Origin: Tilletia caries
Lineage: Eukaryota > Basidiomycota > Exobasidiomycetes > Tilletiales > Tilletiaceae
Direction: 5' to 3'
NCBI GenBank assembly: GCA_032718865.1
Contig: JALUTQ010000024.1
Coordinates: 605,501 to 669,500 of the forward strand
Length of the DNA: 64,000 nt
Shown here: one piece after another, positions 17,573-28,766 of the stretch
Position numbering within the stretch: the first letter of the stretch is position 1
How the letters are laid out: each line of letters starts with the position of its first letter
The notes under the pieces: generated by a model
The model's input: the letters and a program-made list of their open reading frames with translations, nothing else
What the model was told of the DNA's origin: nothing
Database searches by the model: none
Position numbers and translations under genes: made by a program

Positions 17573-20371
17573 CTAGGCTGTGCCAGAGAGGAGTCGGAGC
17601 GCGAGTTCTTCGTCGGTGAGGGTCGACGTGGTGGCCTTGTCCGTGCCAACGGCTTTGGTGCCTTGCTTCTTGCGCTGCGTCTTCTTCGTCTGTTGCACGA
17701 TCGGCACTTCTTCGACCTCCTCCTCCTCCTCCTCGTCGTCGTCATCGTCCTCATCCTCCAGCCCAAAGTCAGGCGTCTCATATCCATCCTCCCGCAGATC
17801 CTCCGGCGCCTCAAACACAACCTCCCCACCCTCCTCCCCATCCTCATCAGAAGACCCCCCCTCAACCTCCCTCTTAGCCCGCTCCTTCTCCCTCCTCTTC
17901 TTCTCCCTCCTCTTCTCCCGAACCCGCTCCTTATCCAAAACGTCCCGTTCCCGCAACGCCTCCCGCTCCTCCTCCCCAAACCTCCGAATCTCATCCGCAA
18001 TGCCCCCCTCCCTCTCAGCGACGGTGCCCAAGAAGGTCTCTTCGGAGGTGATCGCATACGCAGAACGCGCATTCCCCTCATCGTCAAAGATGAGCTTGTC
18101 GCCCGAACCGCGCAGCCCAGCGGCTGCCATCGCCTTCTTCGAAGACCCTTGCAAGAGTTTCCGTTTGGAGAGATGGGCCTCGGCCAGAGGTAGGTGGGCG
18201 CGCGCGAGGGCCAACTTGTCCGCAGAGGTTGTAGAGACTGTGCCGTCGGGTTGCAGAAGGACCGAGGAGGCAAACGTCGGGCCGGCTTCGTCGTCGTCTG
18301 ACAGGGCATGGTCGGCCCGTTTGAGCGTGAGGAAGTCGTTCTCGTCATCATCGTCGTCATCGTCGTCATCGTCTGCTTGTTGAGCAACCTTTGAAGAAAC
18401 ACCCTCCAACAAGTCCGCCTCGTGTCCGAACCCATCCTCCGCCATCGCCTCACCGTCACTGTCATCGTCCGAGCCCGAGCCCGAGTCGGATGCACTGCTC
18501 TCCGCGTCGTCGGCAACAAGCTTGGCGTAGTGCTCACTCAGCACACCTTGGTTCTTCCGACCGAACATCCGATCGTACTTCGTCCGAACTTTACCGTCCT
18601 TGCCCACCTCCGCTTCGTCGTCATCATCCTCATCGTCGGCGACATCGGCGGTGGTGGTAGCAGTAGCTGCAGTGGCTTTCTCCTTCCTAGCCGCCTTCTC
18701 CCTCGCCTTCTTGACCTCCTTGATAAACTTGACTTTAGGCGCACCCGGCAAACCCAGCGAAGCAGCATACTCCTCCAGCGGATACGCAAGCACGTCATAC
18801 GTGGCCTTGTCCCGCTGAAGATGGATAGAGCGTACGTAGGACACAAACGCCTTCTGGGCCAGGTACTTGAGTTCAGTCTCCTGGAAACAGAAGGACTGCA
18901 GTTGGTTGTCGATCGACTGGAGCTTGCTCTCCTTCGGTTTGATCTTGTTCGGCTCGATGCCCTTGGCGCCGAGCATGGCCAGTAAGCCTTCTTCCTCCGA
19001 CGGACAGGCGAAGAGGAGGGCGTTTCCTTTCGACTGGTAGCGGGCAGTCCGCCCGACCCGATGAACATAGGTAGCCGCGTCCTCGGGTGCATCGAGCTGG
19101 ATAACCCAATCGACAGCAGGGAAGTCCAACCCGCGAGCAGCAATGTCGGTAGCAAACAGCACCGCATGTCTCGTCTTCCTAAACTCCTCGAAAATCTGCA
19201 ACCGTTTGGCCTGTTTCTGCTTGCCGTGCAGACACAGCAACGAGACGCCCGGCCGGAGCTTGCAGAAAGTCGAATGGGCAAATTGGACTTGACGGCAGGA
19301 GGAGAGGAAGATGATGGTTTTGGACTGGGTGTGGGTGCGTAGGAAGGAGAAGAGGGTGGAGAGTTTGGCGGGGAGGGGGACGACCATGTAGTTCTGGGAC
19401 AGGTTGGCGGGTAGAGAACTGGCTCCCATGGTTACATCGTCCTCGCCCGTTGCCGTCGTAGCAGCGTTGGTCAAGTTCGGATCAGACGGGTCGGAGGGTG
19501 CATTGCTCACGGCTACGTACTCCGGCTCGACGAGGGAGAGCCGTGCGAGATCCTTGACGCGCCGAGTCTGTGTGGCGCTGAAGAGGAGTGTCTGTCGCTT
19601 CTTGGGCAGGTTCTCCACAATTGCGTTGAGGGTGGGTGCGAAGCCCATGTCGAGGATCCGGTCGGCCTCGTCCAGGACGAGGATCTGGACATTGGAGGTA
19701 TCAAAATCGACAGTCTGGTCCATATGTTGGAGCAGTCTCCCCGGGGTCGCGACGAGGATATTGATCCGTGCCAGCCGTTCCTGCTCCGTGTGCAGATCTT
19801 TACCGCCAATGACGAGACCGGCAGAGAAGGTATGTGCTGAGCCAATGTTGCGGAGGACGGTGAAGATCTGGATGGCGAGTTCGCGGGTGGGGCTGATGAT
19901 GAGTGCGCCGAGTCCATCTGCGGGGCCCCATCTTTTACGGAAGAGGACGTCGAGGACGGGGATGAGGAAGGCGAGGGTCTTGCCTGAGCCTGTGGGTGCT
20001 GCTGCGAGGACGTCCTTCCCTCTGAGGGCGAGTGGGATGGCGCGCGTCTGGATGGGGGTGCATGTTGTATAGGACGCCTTGCGGAGACCCTGTGCGGTTG
20101 GGTTGGAGAGTGGGAGCTGTTTGAACTGGGTGATGCCTCTCTGATGTTGCTGTTGTCGCTGGTCGTCTTGAGACTTCTTCTGCTTCTTGTTCGGAGGCTG
20201 GGCCGCCGGAGCGGGTGCTGATATGTTCGCTGGGTCGAACTCGGCTGTGCGTCGATCGAGGTCTGCGATGTGCTGGTCGATGGTGCTGCGTTTGAGCGCA
20301 CGTGCATCGCGGGAGCGGGACTGGAAGCCGCGTTTCCTCTTGCGCGACTCGCCCTCGCCCTCGAAACTCAT
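17573..20371 (-). CDS. DBP4: DEAD-box RNA helicase DBP4 (HCA4/DDX10)
   Basis: Single exon, 932 residues from the ATG at 20369-20371. DBP4 is an ATP-dependent RNA helicase of the small-subunit processome that releases U14 snoRNA from pre-rRNA. Motifs in order: Q motif region FKQLPLSNPTAQGLRKASYTTCTPIQTRAIP, motif I AAPTGSGKT, Ia PTRELAIQ, Ib ATPGRLLQ, motif II VLDEADRILDMGF, motif III LFSATQT, motif IV TIIFLSSCRQVQF, motif V ATDIAARGLDFPAVDWVIQLDAPEDAATYVHRVGRTAR (motif VI at its end). The C-terminus has the DDX10-type YVRSIHLQRDK...F..L.ey..SLGLPGAPKVKF stretch, then long acidic and Lys/Arg-rich tails. Length fits fungal DBP4 (about 770-930). Confidence 0.95.
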   Translation of the reverse strand: MSFEGEGESRKRKRGFQSRSRDARALKRSTIDQHIADLDRRTAEFDPANISAPAPAAQPPNKKQKKSQDDQRQQQHQRGITQFKQLPLSNPTAQGLRKASYTTCTPIQTRAIPLALRGKDVLAAAPTGSGKTLAFLIPVLDVLFRKRWGPADGLGALIISPTRELAIQIFTVLRNIGSAHTFSAGLVIGGKDLHTEQERLARINILVATPGRLLQHMDQTVDFDTSNVQILVLDEADRILDMGFAPTLNAIVENLPKKRQTLLFSATQTRRVKDLARLSLVEPEYVAVSNAPSDPSDPNLTNAATTATGEDDVTMGASSLPANLSQNYMVVPLPAKLSTLFSFLRTHTQSKTIIFLSSCRQVQFAHSTFCKLRPGVSLLCLHGKQKQAKRLQIFEEFRKTRHAVLFATDIAARGLDFPAVDWVIQLDAPEDAATYVHRVGRTARYQSKGNALLFACPSEEEGLLAMLGAKGIEPNKIKPKESKLQSIDNQLQSFCFQETELKYLAQKAFVSYVRSIHLQRDKATYDVLAYPLEEYAASLGLPGAPKVKFIKEVKKAREKAARKEKATAATATTTADVADDEDDDDEAEVGKDGKVRTKYDRMFGRKNQGVLSEHYAKLVADDAESSASDSGSGSDDDSDGEAMAEDGFGHEADLLEGVSSKVAQQADDDDDDDDDDENDFLTLKRADHALSDDDEAGPTFASSVLLQPDGTVSTTSADKLALARAHLPLAEAHLSKRKLLQGSSKKAMAAAGLRGSGDKLIFDDEGNARSAYAITSEETFLGTVAEREGGIADEIRRFGEEEREALRERDVLDKERVREKRREKKRREKERAKREVEGGSSDEDGEEGGEVVFEAPEDLREDGYETPDFGLEDEDDDDDEEEEEEVEEVPIVQQTKKTQRKKQGTKAVGTDKATTSTLTDEELALRLLSGTA

Positions 20372-20545
20372 CGTGCAGTAAAAGGGAAGCAAGTGGGAAG
20401 CAAGTTGGGAATTGGGATGGTCGTGGTGGTCCGCAAGAAGATCCCTTCGCCAGATTTTTTTTGTTCAGGCGGTGTGACCCAAGTCTTTGGGATGAGACCC
20501 TAGGAGTCTCACAGTCTCAAGGTCTGACTCCAGCAAGAGCCACTC
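20372..20545. promoter_or_regulatory. Divergent promoter region
   Basis: 174 bp between DBP4 and the next gene's start codon, with a T run at 20455-20462 and a short imperfect repeat of GGAGTCTCACAGTCTCAAGG character near 20503-20522. If the downstream gene starts at its second Met (20654), the region is 282 bp. Confidence 0.4.
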
Positions 20546-22486
20546 ATGACCAGCGACTGGCGAGACCAACACGTCGGCCCCCGTCCACCTCCAGCTTCAT
20601 CTCGAGGGCAGCAGCAGCAACAGCAACAGCGACAGCAAGCAACAGCAACAGCAATGTCCCTAGCAGACGAGCTCGATGCGCTTGGTGGCGGTGGCGGGAG
20701 GTCAAAGCGTCGCGGTGGAGCGCGCCGTCAACAGCGTAACCTCTCCGACGACGAAGACCAGTTCGAGCTCACAGACGCACCACACTCCACTCTAATCAAC
20801 AACGACAATGGCGGCGGCGGCGGACTCGGAGGGGCAGGAGAATCTCTCGCAGCCGAACTGGAAGACCTCGCAGGGAGCTCGCGCCGCTCCAAACGCTCCA
20901 CCGCCAATCTCAAAACTCTCGACAGCGGCCGGGACGCCGCCGACGATCCGAACGCAGCAGACGACGCCGAGCTGTTCGGCGGTAGCAGTACCGATTCGGC
21001 GAACAGTCGCGCAATAGGCGGCGGGGCGACTTATGTCCAACAGGCAGACCCGCTCTCCGACCCTTCCGCCACGCCCGGCTCAGCCGAAGCACAGCTCGAC
21101 AATACCACCGAACATACCTGCTCGGCCCTGTCCGACGTCCTCTCCTCCACCGAGGCCTTCCTCGCCCGCCTGCGCAAGCTCACCACCACCGAAAGCGGCA
21201 TGCCTACATCAGCAACGGTGGTCAATTTCAATGCTATCGGTACGGGGTCCGCGCCGACTGCGGCCGGCGCAGGAGGCACCGCGGACGACACGGCTCGGTT
21301 GGAAGGGTATGCCGCTGCCCTCCTGCGCAGCTTGCGGGAGACGGCTGCACAGCGAGAACAGCAAGTCCGCGATCTGCGCGAGGTCGATCGACACATGGCC
21401 CGGGCGGAAGCTACCGACCCGGACTTCCTCGCCAAGCTCGCTGAGGCCGATGACCGATTGGACGCAGAGGCTGAGGACGCAGAGGCAGAAGCTGGGAACA
21501 GTTCCTTCTCTTCTTCAGTCGGGACGGCAGATGGTCAGACACAGACGTGGGCAGAGGCACAGCGTCAACGAAGACGGCAGGACAGCACAGCGAGCACCGA
21601 CACCGAAAGACCTCCGCCGCAGGTCGTGCCCCGGATCAGCTCCGAGCCCTTCTCCTCCGAGGTGACCGAAACTCTGGCCACCATGCTCCTCAGGAACGCA
21701 ACCGATATCGACGTCGAAGAAGGCGGAGAAGGATTCGGCGAGGATGACGCAGCGAGTGATGAGGAAGGGGAGCACGGTGATGATCACTATGCTGGCGCAG
21801 GCGACGATCTCCTCGAGGACGGTGCGGGCGAGGACGAGTTGGGGCCGGGGTGGGACGACCCCACCTACCGCGGCGCCAATCGACGCGGCTCCACCCGAGC
21901 AGGCCAACGCGACGGCTCCACAGCCGAACCAGGCGCATCATCAGGAGGAGCGATCGGCGACGTCTCCCTAGCCTCCACCTCCGCCTCCACCTCCTCGAAA
22001 CCACCGCCGACGCTCCCCTCTCTCCGCACATCCAGCACCCTCCTCATCCACTCCCTCTCCTCCCTCCACGAGACGGCCCAGGTGCACCGCGCGACGATCT
22101 CCTCGGCCGAGCGCCGGTTGCGCGGACTCCGGCTTCTGCTCGATGGATGGAAGGAGGAGATCGTCGCTGCGAGACGGTCGAGGGCGTGGATTGCCAAGTG
22201 GGAGGGTCGGGATCCCGAGCGGGATGATTTGCTGATGGATGACGGGAGTGGGAAGGTCGATGAGGTCCTCGCTGCCTCGCTCGCAGCTGGTTCGCTGGGG
22301 AGCAGCAACAGTAATAGCAGCAGTGATGGCAGCGGCAGGTACACGGCTGGGAGTGGAGTGACGCCTGGTGCGTATGCGCGGGAGCAGATGAGCCGGTTCC
22401 AGCATCTGTTGGGGGTGGCGGAGGAGCGGGCACAGGCGTTGCTTACTCCGTTGCCGCTTCCGCGGATCAACCCTGCGGCCGCCTGA
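20546..22486 (+). CDS. Unrecognised acidic protein, 646 residues
   Basis: Uninterrupted ORF. Two starts are possible: ATG 20546, which adds a Gln/Thr/Ala-rich leader, or ATG 20654 (MSLADELDALGGGG), which looks like a better conserved N-terminus. No family is recognised. The body contains acidic SDDEDQFEL near residue 67, two alpha-helical regions (LDNTTEHTCSALSDVLSSTEAFLARLRKL, then LEGYAAALLRSLRETAAQREQQVRDLREVDRHMAR), a disordered acidic middle, and a C-terminal helical bundle (LLIHSLSSLHETAQVHRATISSAERRLRGLRLLLDGWKEEI, ending MSRFQHLLGVAEERAQALL). The helices suggest a coiled-coil scaffold or complex subunit (inference). Composition resembles the neighbours and the frame has no stops, supporting a real gene. 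Confidence 0.7.
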   Translation: MTSDWRDQHVGPRPPPASSRGQQQQQQQRQQATATAMSLADELDALGGGGGRSKRRGGARRQQRNLSDDEDQFELTDAPHSTLINNDNGGGGGLGGAGESLAAELEDLAGSSRRSKRSTANLKTLDSGRDAADDPNAADDAELFGGSSTDSANSRAIGGGATYVQQADPLSDPSATPGSAEAQLDNTTEHTCSALSDVLSSTEAFLARLRKLTTTESGMPTSATVVNFNAIGTGSAPTAAGAGGTADDTARLEGYAAALLRSLRETAAQREQQVRDLREVDRHMARAEATDPDFLAKLAEADDRLDAEAEDAEAEAGNSSFSSSVGTADGQTQTWAEAQRQRRRQDSTASTDTERPPPQVVPRISSEPFSSEVTETLATMLLRNATDIDVEEGGEGFGEDDAASDEEGEHGDDHYAGAGDDLLEDGAGEDELGPGWDDPTYRGANRRGSTRAGQRDGSTAEPGASSGGAIGDVSLASTSASTSSKPPPTLPSLRTSSTLLIHSLSSLHETAQVHRATISSAERRLRGLRLLLDGWKEEIVAARRSRAWIAKWEGRDPERDDLLMDDGSGKVDEVLAASLAAGSLGSSNSNSSSDGSGRYTAGSGVTPGAYAREQMSRFQHLLGVAEERAQALLTPLPLPRINPAAA

Positions 22487-22539
22487 ACCCTGTATACGCG
22501 CGCGCGGCTGGATTCAAGGACATTTTCACCCCCCTCCCT

Positions 22540-22824
22540 TCATACCCCTTGACCCCTTCGGCAGTACTCTCTTCTCAGCTTCTCGTCCTGTCTCAGCATG
22601 ACCTCTCCTCTCCATATACACATCAGCAGTAGCCAGTACGAGAACTTCTTCCATATTTCCTTGTCCAGCTCCAGATCCACCTTGTCCTCGCTCTCTGGCT
22701 CTCGAGGCTCGAGCGCTCGAGGGCCGAGGCGGGAGGCGGTCAACGCTGGGTCTGTGCTTACCTCCTCCACTTTCGCCAGCATGTGCCGGCGGAAATCTTC
22801 GACGGTCAGCGCGTCAGAACTCAT
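22540..22824 (-). CDS. Small hypothetical protein, 94 residues
   Basis: ATG at 22822-22824; the in-frame TTG nine bases upstream is not used. The sequence starts MSSDALTVEDFRRHMLAKVEEV and ends with a Trp/Tyr-rich amphipathic stretch (EIWKKFSYWLLLMCIWRGEV) and a charged tail. An internal GTAAGC (about 22763) could be a splice donor, so the middle may be intronic and the protein shorter. No family recognised. Convergent with the upstream gene (53-bp gap) and divergent from the MFS transporter. Confidence 0.45.
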   Translation of the reverse strand: MSSDALTVEDFRRHMLAKVEEVSTDPALTASRLGPRALEPREPESEDKVDLELDKEIWKKFSYWLLLMCIWRGEVMLRQDEKLRREYCRRGQGV

Positions 22825-23402
22825 GACAACCAACCAACCTCGTCAGCGTCAGAGTTCATGACATCCGACACAAACGCGCAACGAAGTGGAGGGGGGAGGG
22901 GGGAGGGGGGATGCTGCCCCCAACGCAAGACAAATAAAAGTGACGCAAAGGCGAAAGCGAAAGAACACCGGCGGGTCTAAAACTCAAAGGATGTCCCTGG
23001 CGGAGTGCGGCGGCGGCGGCTGATTCCCTGCTCCAACAGACCAGCGCCGGGACGGCTCATCCTTAAACTCCACCGGCCCGTGTCAGTCGGGCTCCCTGCC
23101 ATCCATGCTGACCGCTGACCCATTCTGAACCTCGGCTGCCCGGCTATTGTTCACTCCCACCTGAACGACGTCGTTGACGAATGATAATGATGCGGAAAGG
23201 ATTTCCGGCTTCTCTGATGGGGCAGGCAGCACGCCTCTATAAAGGTCGAGCCTGACGCAGCTTTCTCTTCCCTCCCTCGTTGCACATTTCCTTTGCTCTC
23301 TCTGCCAAAGTCGAACTGATCTCCTGCCAGCTCAGTTGACCGTTTCTCTGCTTGCTTCTGCTCCCCCATCCTTTTGCGCAGACCTTCAGACCTTCATTCG
23401 GA
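22825..23402. promoter_or_regulatory. Upstream region of the MFS transporter gene
   Basis: 578 bp with GGGGGAGGGGGGAGG runs at about 22891-22908, a TATAAAGG TATA-like box at about 23236, and a pyrimidine-rich leader directly before the ATG at 23403. The TATA box lies about 165 bp from the ATG, consistent with a short 5' UTR. Confidence 0.45.
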
Positions 23403-25686
23403 ATGGAACGCAACGCAGGCACACGAGCCAGCGCGGCCACCACCGCCACCCACCCCGGCTCCGAGCACGACACCCTCTCCATCATCTCCTCCCACGCCGA
23501 CACCACATCCTCATATCCCGTCCAACCGGGAAGGACGCCCATCCAGCAAGACAGGAGCAAAGGCATCAATAAGGAAGACATCGGCTACGACCTCGAAAAG
23601 CCACGTGTGAAGAATGTAGCCGACCCCTCGCATCTCACCCTCCGCAAACTACCCTGGCGCCGACGAGTCGAGTCTTTCGAACGTATCCTCTCGCACGACT
23701 ACGAGGGAAGCGGCACCGACGAGGATCCCTATATCGTCAGTTGGCTCAACCACGACGCCGAGGACCCGATGAACAGTTCCGAGATGTACAAGTGGTTCGT
23801 CACTGTGATTGTCTCGCTCGTCACGCTTGCCGTTGGGATCGGATCGTCGGCGTACTCGGGCGCGATTGAGAAATTGGCGGAGCGGTTTGGGGGCACGGAG
23901 GTACAGCTCACGCTTGGTATCTCGCTGTGGGTGCTTGGCTTTGCGCTTGGTCCGTTGGTCTGGGCGCCGTGTTCAGAAACTGTGAGTCGCTGTCTTCCAT
24001 TCTTCCCTTTTACCTTACAGTCCTGTTCTCACGCTGCTCTTTTGACACACAGTACGGCCGAAGAAATACGCTCCTATTCACATACTCCTTCCTAACCCTC
24101 TGGTCCGGCCTCTGCATCTGCGCCCCCAACCTCACCGCCCTCCTCATTTTCCGCTTCCTCGCCGGCGCCTTCGGCTCCTCCCCCCTGACCAACTCCGGCG
24201 GAACAATCGCCGACATCTTCCCAGCCGCACAACGCGGGTTGGGCATGGCTGTCTTCTGCGCCGCTCCCTTCCTGGGACCTTCGCTAGGACCTATCATCGG
24301 TGGATTCTTGGCGATCACGGAGGGGTGGAAGGCGGTCATGATCTTCCTTACCGTCTTGGCTGGCGGGTTGTTGATTGTGGCTTTCGTTTGTTTGCCGGAG
24401 ACGTACTCGCCTGTGCTTCTTCGTGCACGGTGTGAGCGGTTGGAGAAGGCGACGGGGAAGAAGTACATTGCTGTCATGGACAAGGGCAAGGACACCAGGT
24501 TTAAGGCCATCCTTAAAGTAAACTTGACTCGTGAGTTTTGTTCTTGGCCTTTGCGCGCGTGCATTGCTCGGTCTTTTGCTAACCACGCTCTCCTTTGTGA
24601 AACTCACAGGACCATGGCAGCTCATCGCTTACGAGCCCATCGTCATCATCCTGTCGCTCTACATCGCCATCATTTATGGTGAGTTACGGTCTACCGTAAT
24701 CACGTGCCTACCCCGCTCGATCAGCAAACTCAACCGCATCTCTCTTCTTTCCACAGGTGTGCTGTATTCATTCTTCGGCGCGTTCCCCATCGTCTTCCAA
24801 CAAGGACGCGGCTGGAACGCAGGCGTCGGCGGCCTGGCTTTCCTCGGTATCTTGGTCGGCATGATCGCAGCGTGAGTTTTCTTTCCACACTACCGAACAT
24901 CATGTGGCGACGGAGTACTGACAAGTGACCCTCTCGCCCCATTCTCCCAATCTTCAGTGTCGCATGGATCATCTTCTACGACAATCCTCGCTACGTCCGG
25001 CTGGAGAAGGAAGTGGATGGCGGCATTGTCCCTCCCGAGGCTCGTCTGCAGGGATCTCAGATCGGAGGCATCCTGATCGTCGTCGGTCTCGCGTGGTTCG
25101 CAGCTGTGGACGCACCCTCCGTGCATTTCATGGTTCCCATAATCGTGAGTTGATCACTTCATCCGTGTTTTCCCCCACGCCGCACCAATTTGTCTGACCC
25201 CTCCCTGTTCATTATTCCGCTCAATAGGCCTCAGCACCTTTCGGAGGCGGTATGGTCCTCGTCTTCCTCTCGACGACCAACTACCTCGTGGACAGCTACC
25301 TCCTCTACGCCTCCTCCGTCCTCGCAGCCAACTCGATCATCCGCTCCCTCTTCGGCATGGCCTTCCCGCTCTTCACACCCGCCATGTACGACACCCTGGG
25401 AATCCACGGCGCCCCCGCTCTCGCGGCGGGACTCGGCGCCCTCTGCGTGCCCTTCCCCTTCTTGCTGTACCGCTACGGTCCCGCGATTAGGAAGAGGTGT
25501 CGGTACGCGGCGGAGGCGGCCAAGTTGCTTGATGAGATGTTGGAGGCGAGAAAGAAGGAGGCCTCCGGGGAATCGGCAGGGAAGCAGGAGGAGGAGGGCG
25601 AGTCGGCACGGGAGCGCCGGGAGGTGATGCGCTCGGATGACGACGACTCGGAGGAGGCGCAGAGGCGGGAACAGCGCACGGCATAG
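23403..25686 (+). CDS. MFS transporter, DHA1/polyamine-drug antiporter type
   Basis: Six exons: 23403-23981, 24053-24530, 24610-24678, 24757-24871, 24958-25144, 25228-25686; 628 residues, all junctions phase-consistent. Plasma-membrane H+ antiporter of the TPO1/FLR1-like major facilitator group. The ~140-residue cytosolic N-terminus ends in [21 protein letters not shown], the usual W..DPeNP..W-type entry. Twelve TM segments follow, with the motif-A loop [34 protein letters not shown] (antiporter motif C region and D-type), LGPIIGGF, and [23 protein letters not shown], a typical DHA1 loop between TM6 and TM7. The C-terminal half has [18 protein letters not shown] and [29 protein letters not shown]. 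The C-tail is long and acidic. Substrate cannot be told from sequence. Confidence 0.88.
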
Positions 25687-26617
25687 GGCGGGAAGATCCG
25701 ACCCTCCACCTACGAACCAACGACCGATCTAACGAAAAATCACCTGGACAAACGGTAAACTTATACCTTTACGGACTGCATCTCAAGGGCTTTTCTCTCG
25801 AAACGACTGCCCCCGCTACGACCGACGAATAAAACGGAACTTATTTCTCGCACGCAATTTGAATCAACGTCGCTATTTACAACCAGTTCCGAGGCCCCAT
25901 CATGGCGGCGCAGCATCCTGGGTGGTCGTGTGTTCTGATCCTGTTTGGACGAAGGACTGACACTCGCATGATTTGACGTTGACAGAATCTGCAAGTGTAT
26001 GGACTACTTACACACGGCTGACTGTTCTCTTCTTCCTCTTTGGTTCCAGATCCCCCACCCCCCTTCGCGGCCCTCCCTTCCCTTTTCAACCCCTGACCTT
26101 GTCTATTCTCGCAACCTTCGAAGGTAGCTAATGGGTCAACAGCTGGAACGTGTCACGCTATCTGACCAAGGTGACCTCGAGGAACGTTCGTTCTCTCGCA
26201 CTTGTTCGATCGTTGCACTTCACCGCTTCATCAGTAGGTAGAACACTGCCCCTCATGTCCCATGTCCCCGACGCCGGAAGCATGAAGTCGTCCTTGTTAT
26301 GATATCGAAGCGACATGCTGGAAGGGTATGCAACGTCGGATAAAAACCAGCCCTCACTTTACACAGCCGCATAGCGCCAACACCGACCGCGCAATGAATC
26401 AGTCACCCATCCACAGCCCACTACATACAGGGCACAGCCTGAAATCTGAGAGGGAAGGAGTAAGGAGGCTGGCTGTGCACGGAAGCTTCAAAAGCAGAGA
26501 CGCGGGCCTGAGTCGAGTTCGTCGAAGCGTTCCTCCCGTTACCGCCCGCCGTGTTCTTTGCAACGCTGTTTTCGCATCCTCGTCTCATTCTCACAGAGCT
26601 TCACAAAGACAATAAGG
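25687..26617. other. Intergenic region, promoter of the vWA gene
   Basis: 931 bp. GATAAAAACC near 26338 is a possible TATA element. Short ORFs on both strands have no motif. CT-rich 26578-26612 leads into the ATG at 26618. Confidence 0.4.
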
Positions 26618-28766
26618 ATGACACTCAACAAGAAGGTGAGCGCTCTTCATCTTCTCTCTTAGTCTGAGCATTATGTACTCAGCCTGTCACTTCTACCTTC
26701 CAGCTCTTGCTCGTCGGTCTCGCGGTCGGCGTGACCACACTCATTTTGTACGAGCGAAGCAAGAAGAAGCAAGCCAGCAAGGTCGAAGCCTCCCATTCGT
26801 CTTCCTCGTCCGGAGGTCATCACGGTCTCTACGCTGCAGGAGGTGCAGGTCTCGCCGCGGGTGCCGGCGTCGCCGCATACCAACATCATCAGAGTAATGC
26901 GGCCTCGGCAGGATTCCCTTCCAGTCCAGCCGAGTTTACATGGGAGCATCTCCGCGATGCCAACTTCATCGCCAAGTTGCTGTCCGACTGCGTGATCGAT
27001 CAGTTCCTGTTCCCTTTCTACTCGTACCACGACATCCAGAACATTGCTCAACGCGTCGCGAGTTCGGGCGCTCTGGCCGCGGCCGCGGATGCATGGCAAC
27101 TCCCGCCCTCTCTCGCGGCTGACCTCGTCAAGCTCGCCCTTTTCGACGTTTCCTTCCTCTTGGATGATTCGGCTTCCATGCAACAGGAAGGTCGACTTCG
27201 CCGTGATGGGTTGAAGACCATTGTCAAACTGGCTGCAGAAGCTGCCACCCGCTTCGACACGGATGGTGTCGAGCTCAACTGGCTCAACAGCCACGAACAG
27301 GCTGTTGTTCACAGCGGCGAACAAGCGACTCAGTTCGTCAGTCGCTGCGAGTTTGCTGGTCGCGCAACTCCCATGGGAACCTCTCTCGAAGGTAAAATCC
27401 TCGAGAAAGAATTCTACCCGAAGCTCAAGCGCGAGACCTTGCGCAAGCCCCTCTTGATCATCATAATCGGCGACGGACAGCCGACGGGCGAGAGCTCTGA
27501 CAAGTTCCGAAAGGAGCTCAAGGAAGCCAAGAAGAAGGCAAAGAAGTCGCGCTACGGAGCAGATGCTGTCTCTCTCCAGGTCGCCATCGTCGGCAATGAC
27601 TCCGGTGCCCACGAATGGCTGGAGGAGCTCGACTCGGACAAGGATGTCGGTGATCTTGTCGATGTCTGCTCAGACATCCGCACAGAGAGCGCGCAAGTGA
27701 AGCGCCAAACTGGCATCGAGCTCACTGAGGATCTCTTTGTAAGTCTGACTTCCTATACTATTCGCAGTGAGACGCGTCGCTTACGCTGTACCCCCCCTTC
27801 AGGCCTTGAAAGTATGCTTGGGAAGTATCGACTCCTCCTACGATGCCAGCGACGAGGGTCATAGCTCAAAGGCCGCGTATGTATCGAGTGGTCCATAGTA
27901 TATGTTCTCGATCTGCTCACTAACACCAGTTTCCTTCAAAAAGCAGAAAACGCAAGGAAGAGCGGCGCGAGAAGGACTCGTATTACGCAAAAGATCGTGC
28001 CCGCTTCATGCAAGACCGCAATGCTGTGCTGGGTCCATATATGGCCGCCCAGAACATGGGTGGCTTCAGCAATACCGCAGCAGCAGGTCCCGCCGCCGCT
28101 CATGCTCCCGCTCAACATCAACGCACGCCTTCTCACGGTTCTCCGGCAATTCCACCAACGCAAGGAGGCGGAGGATATCCTCCAGCCGGTGGAGCGCCTT
28201 ATCCTCCTCCCTCGGGCGGGCCGAGTCCCTATCCGCCCCCATCTCAGGGCGGCTACCCACCGGCAGGAGGCGCGCCGTACCCGCCCCCGTCGCAAGGCGG
28301 CTATCCACCGGCAGGAGGAGCGCCATACCCGCCGCAAAACCCTGGTGGCTACCCTCCCGCAGAAGGAGGAGGAGGAGGCTACCCACCCGCAGGAGGAGGC
28401 GGAGGAGGCTACCCGCCCGCAGGAGGAGGAGGAGGAGGTGGCTACCCACCGCCAGTATCTGCCTACGGCGGAGGTGGATATCCCCCGGCCGGCAACTCGC
28501 CGTACCCACCTCATCAGGCGCCCAGTGGCTTTGGTGGACCGCCAGGATACCCGCCCATGGGCTCACCGCCGGCCTATGCGCGTGGTATGGACGGTACCAA
28601 TCAGCAGGACCCGGGCTTCCAGTCCGGCGTGGGCGGGTTTATGATGCCGTCTCCTAACTACGGTGGCGGTGGAGGGTCTGGTGCGGATCCAAACCAGGGG
28701 GCCAACCGTGGTGCAGGAGGACCTGGATTTCCTTCTGGTCCTTCCTTCCCTTCGGCACCCTACTGA
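26618..28766 (+). CDS. Membrane-anchored von Willebrand A domain protein with Gly/Tyr/Pro-rich tail
   Basis: Exons 26618-26635 (18 bp), 26704-27738, 27803-27876 and 27947-28766; 648 residues. Residues 5-22 (KKLLLVGLAVGVTTLILYE) form a signal anchor. The vWA domain follows with a full MIDAS: FLLDDSASM (DxSxS), ATPMGTSLEG (Thr) and IIGDGQPTGE (Asp), so divalent-metal binding is expected. A charged helix with KRKEERREKD links to a tail of about 190 residues made of GGYPPAGGAPYPPP-type repeats, like the elastic/low-complexity tails of some ALG-2-binding and annexin-type proteins. Copine-like vWA proteins in fungi are the nearest family recognised. The third acceptor must be 27946; the earlier AG at 27929 puts the tail in a frame without the repeats. 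No catalytic role is inferred. Confidence 0.82.

Noticed and set aside
17580..18383. Plus-strand Ser-rich frames opposite the DBP4 C-terminus
   Set aside because: Antisense shadows of the acidic GAC/GAG runs in DBP4.
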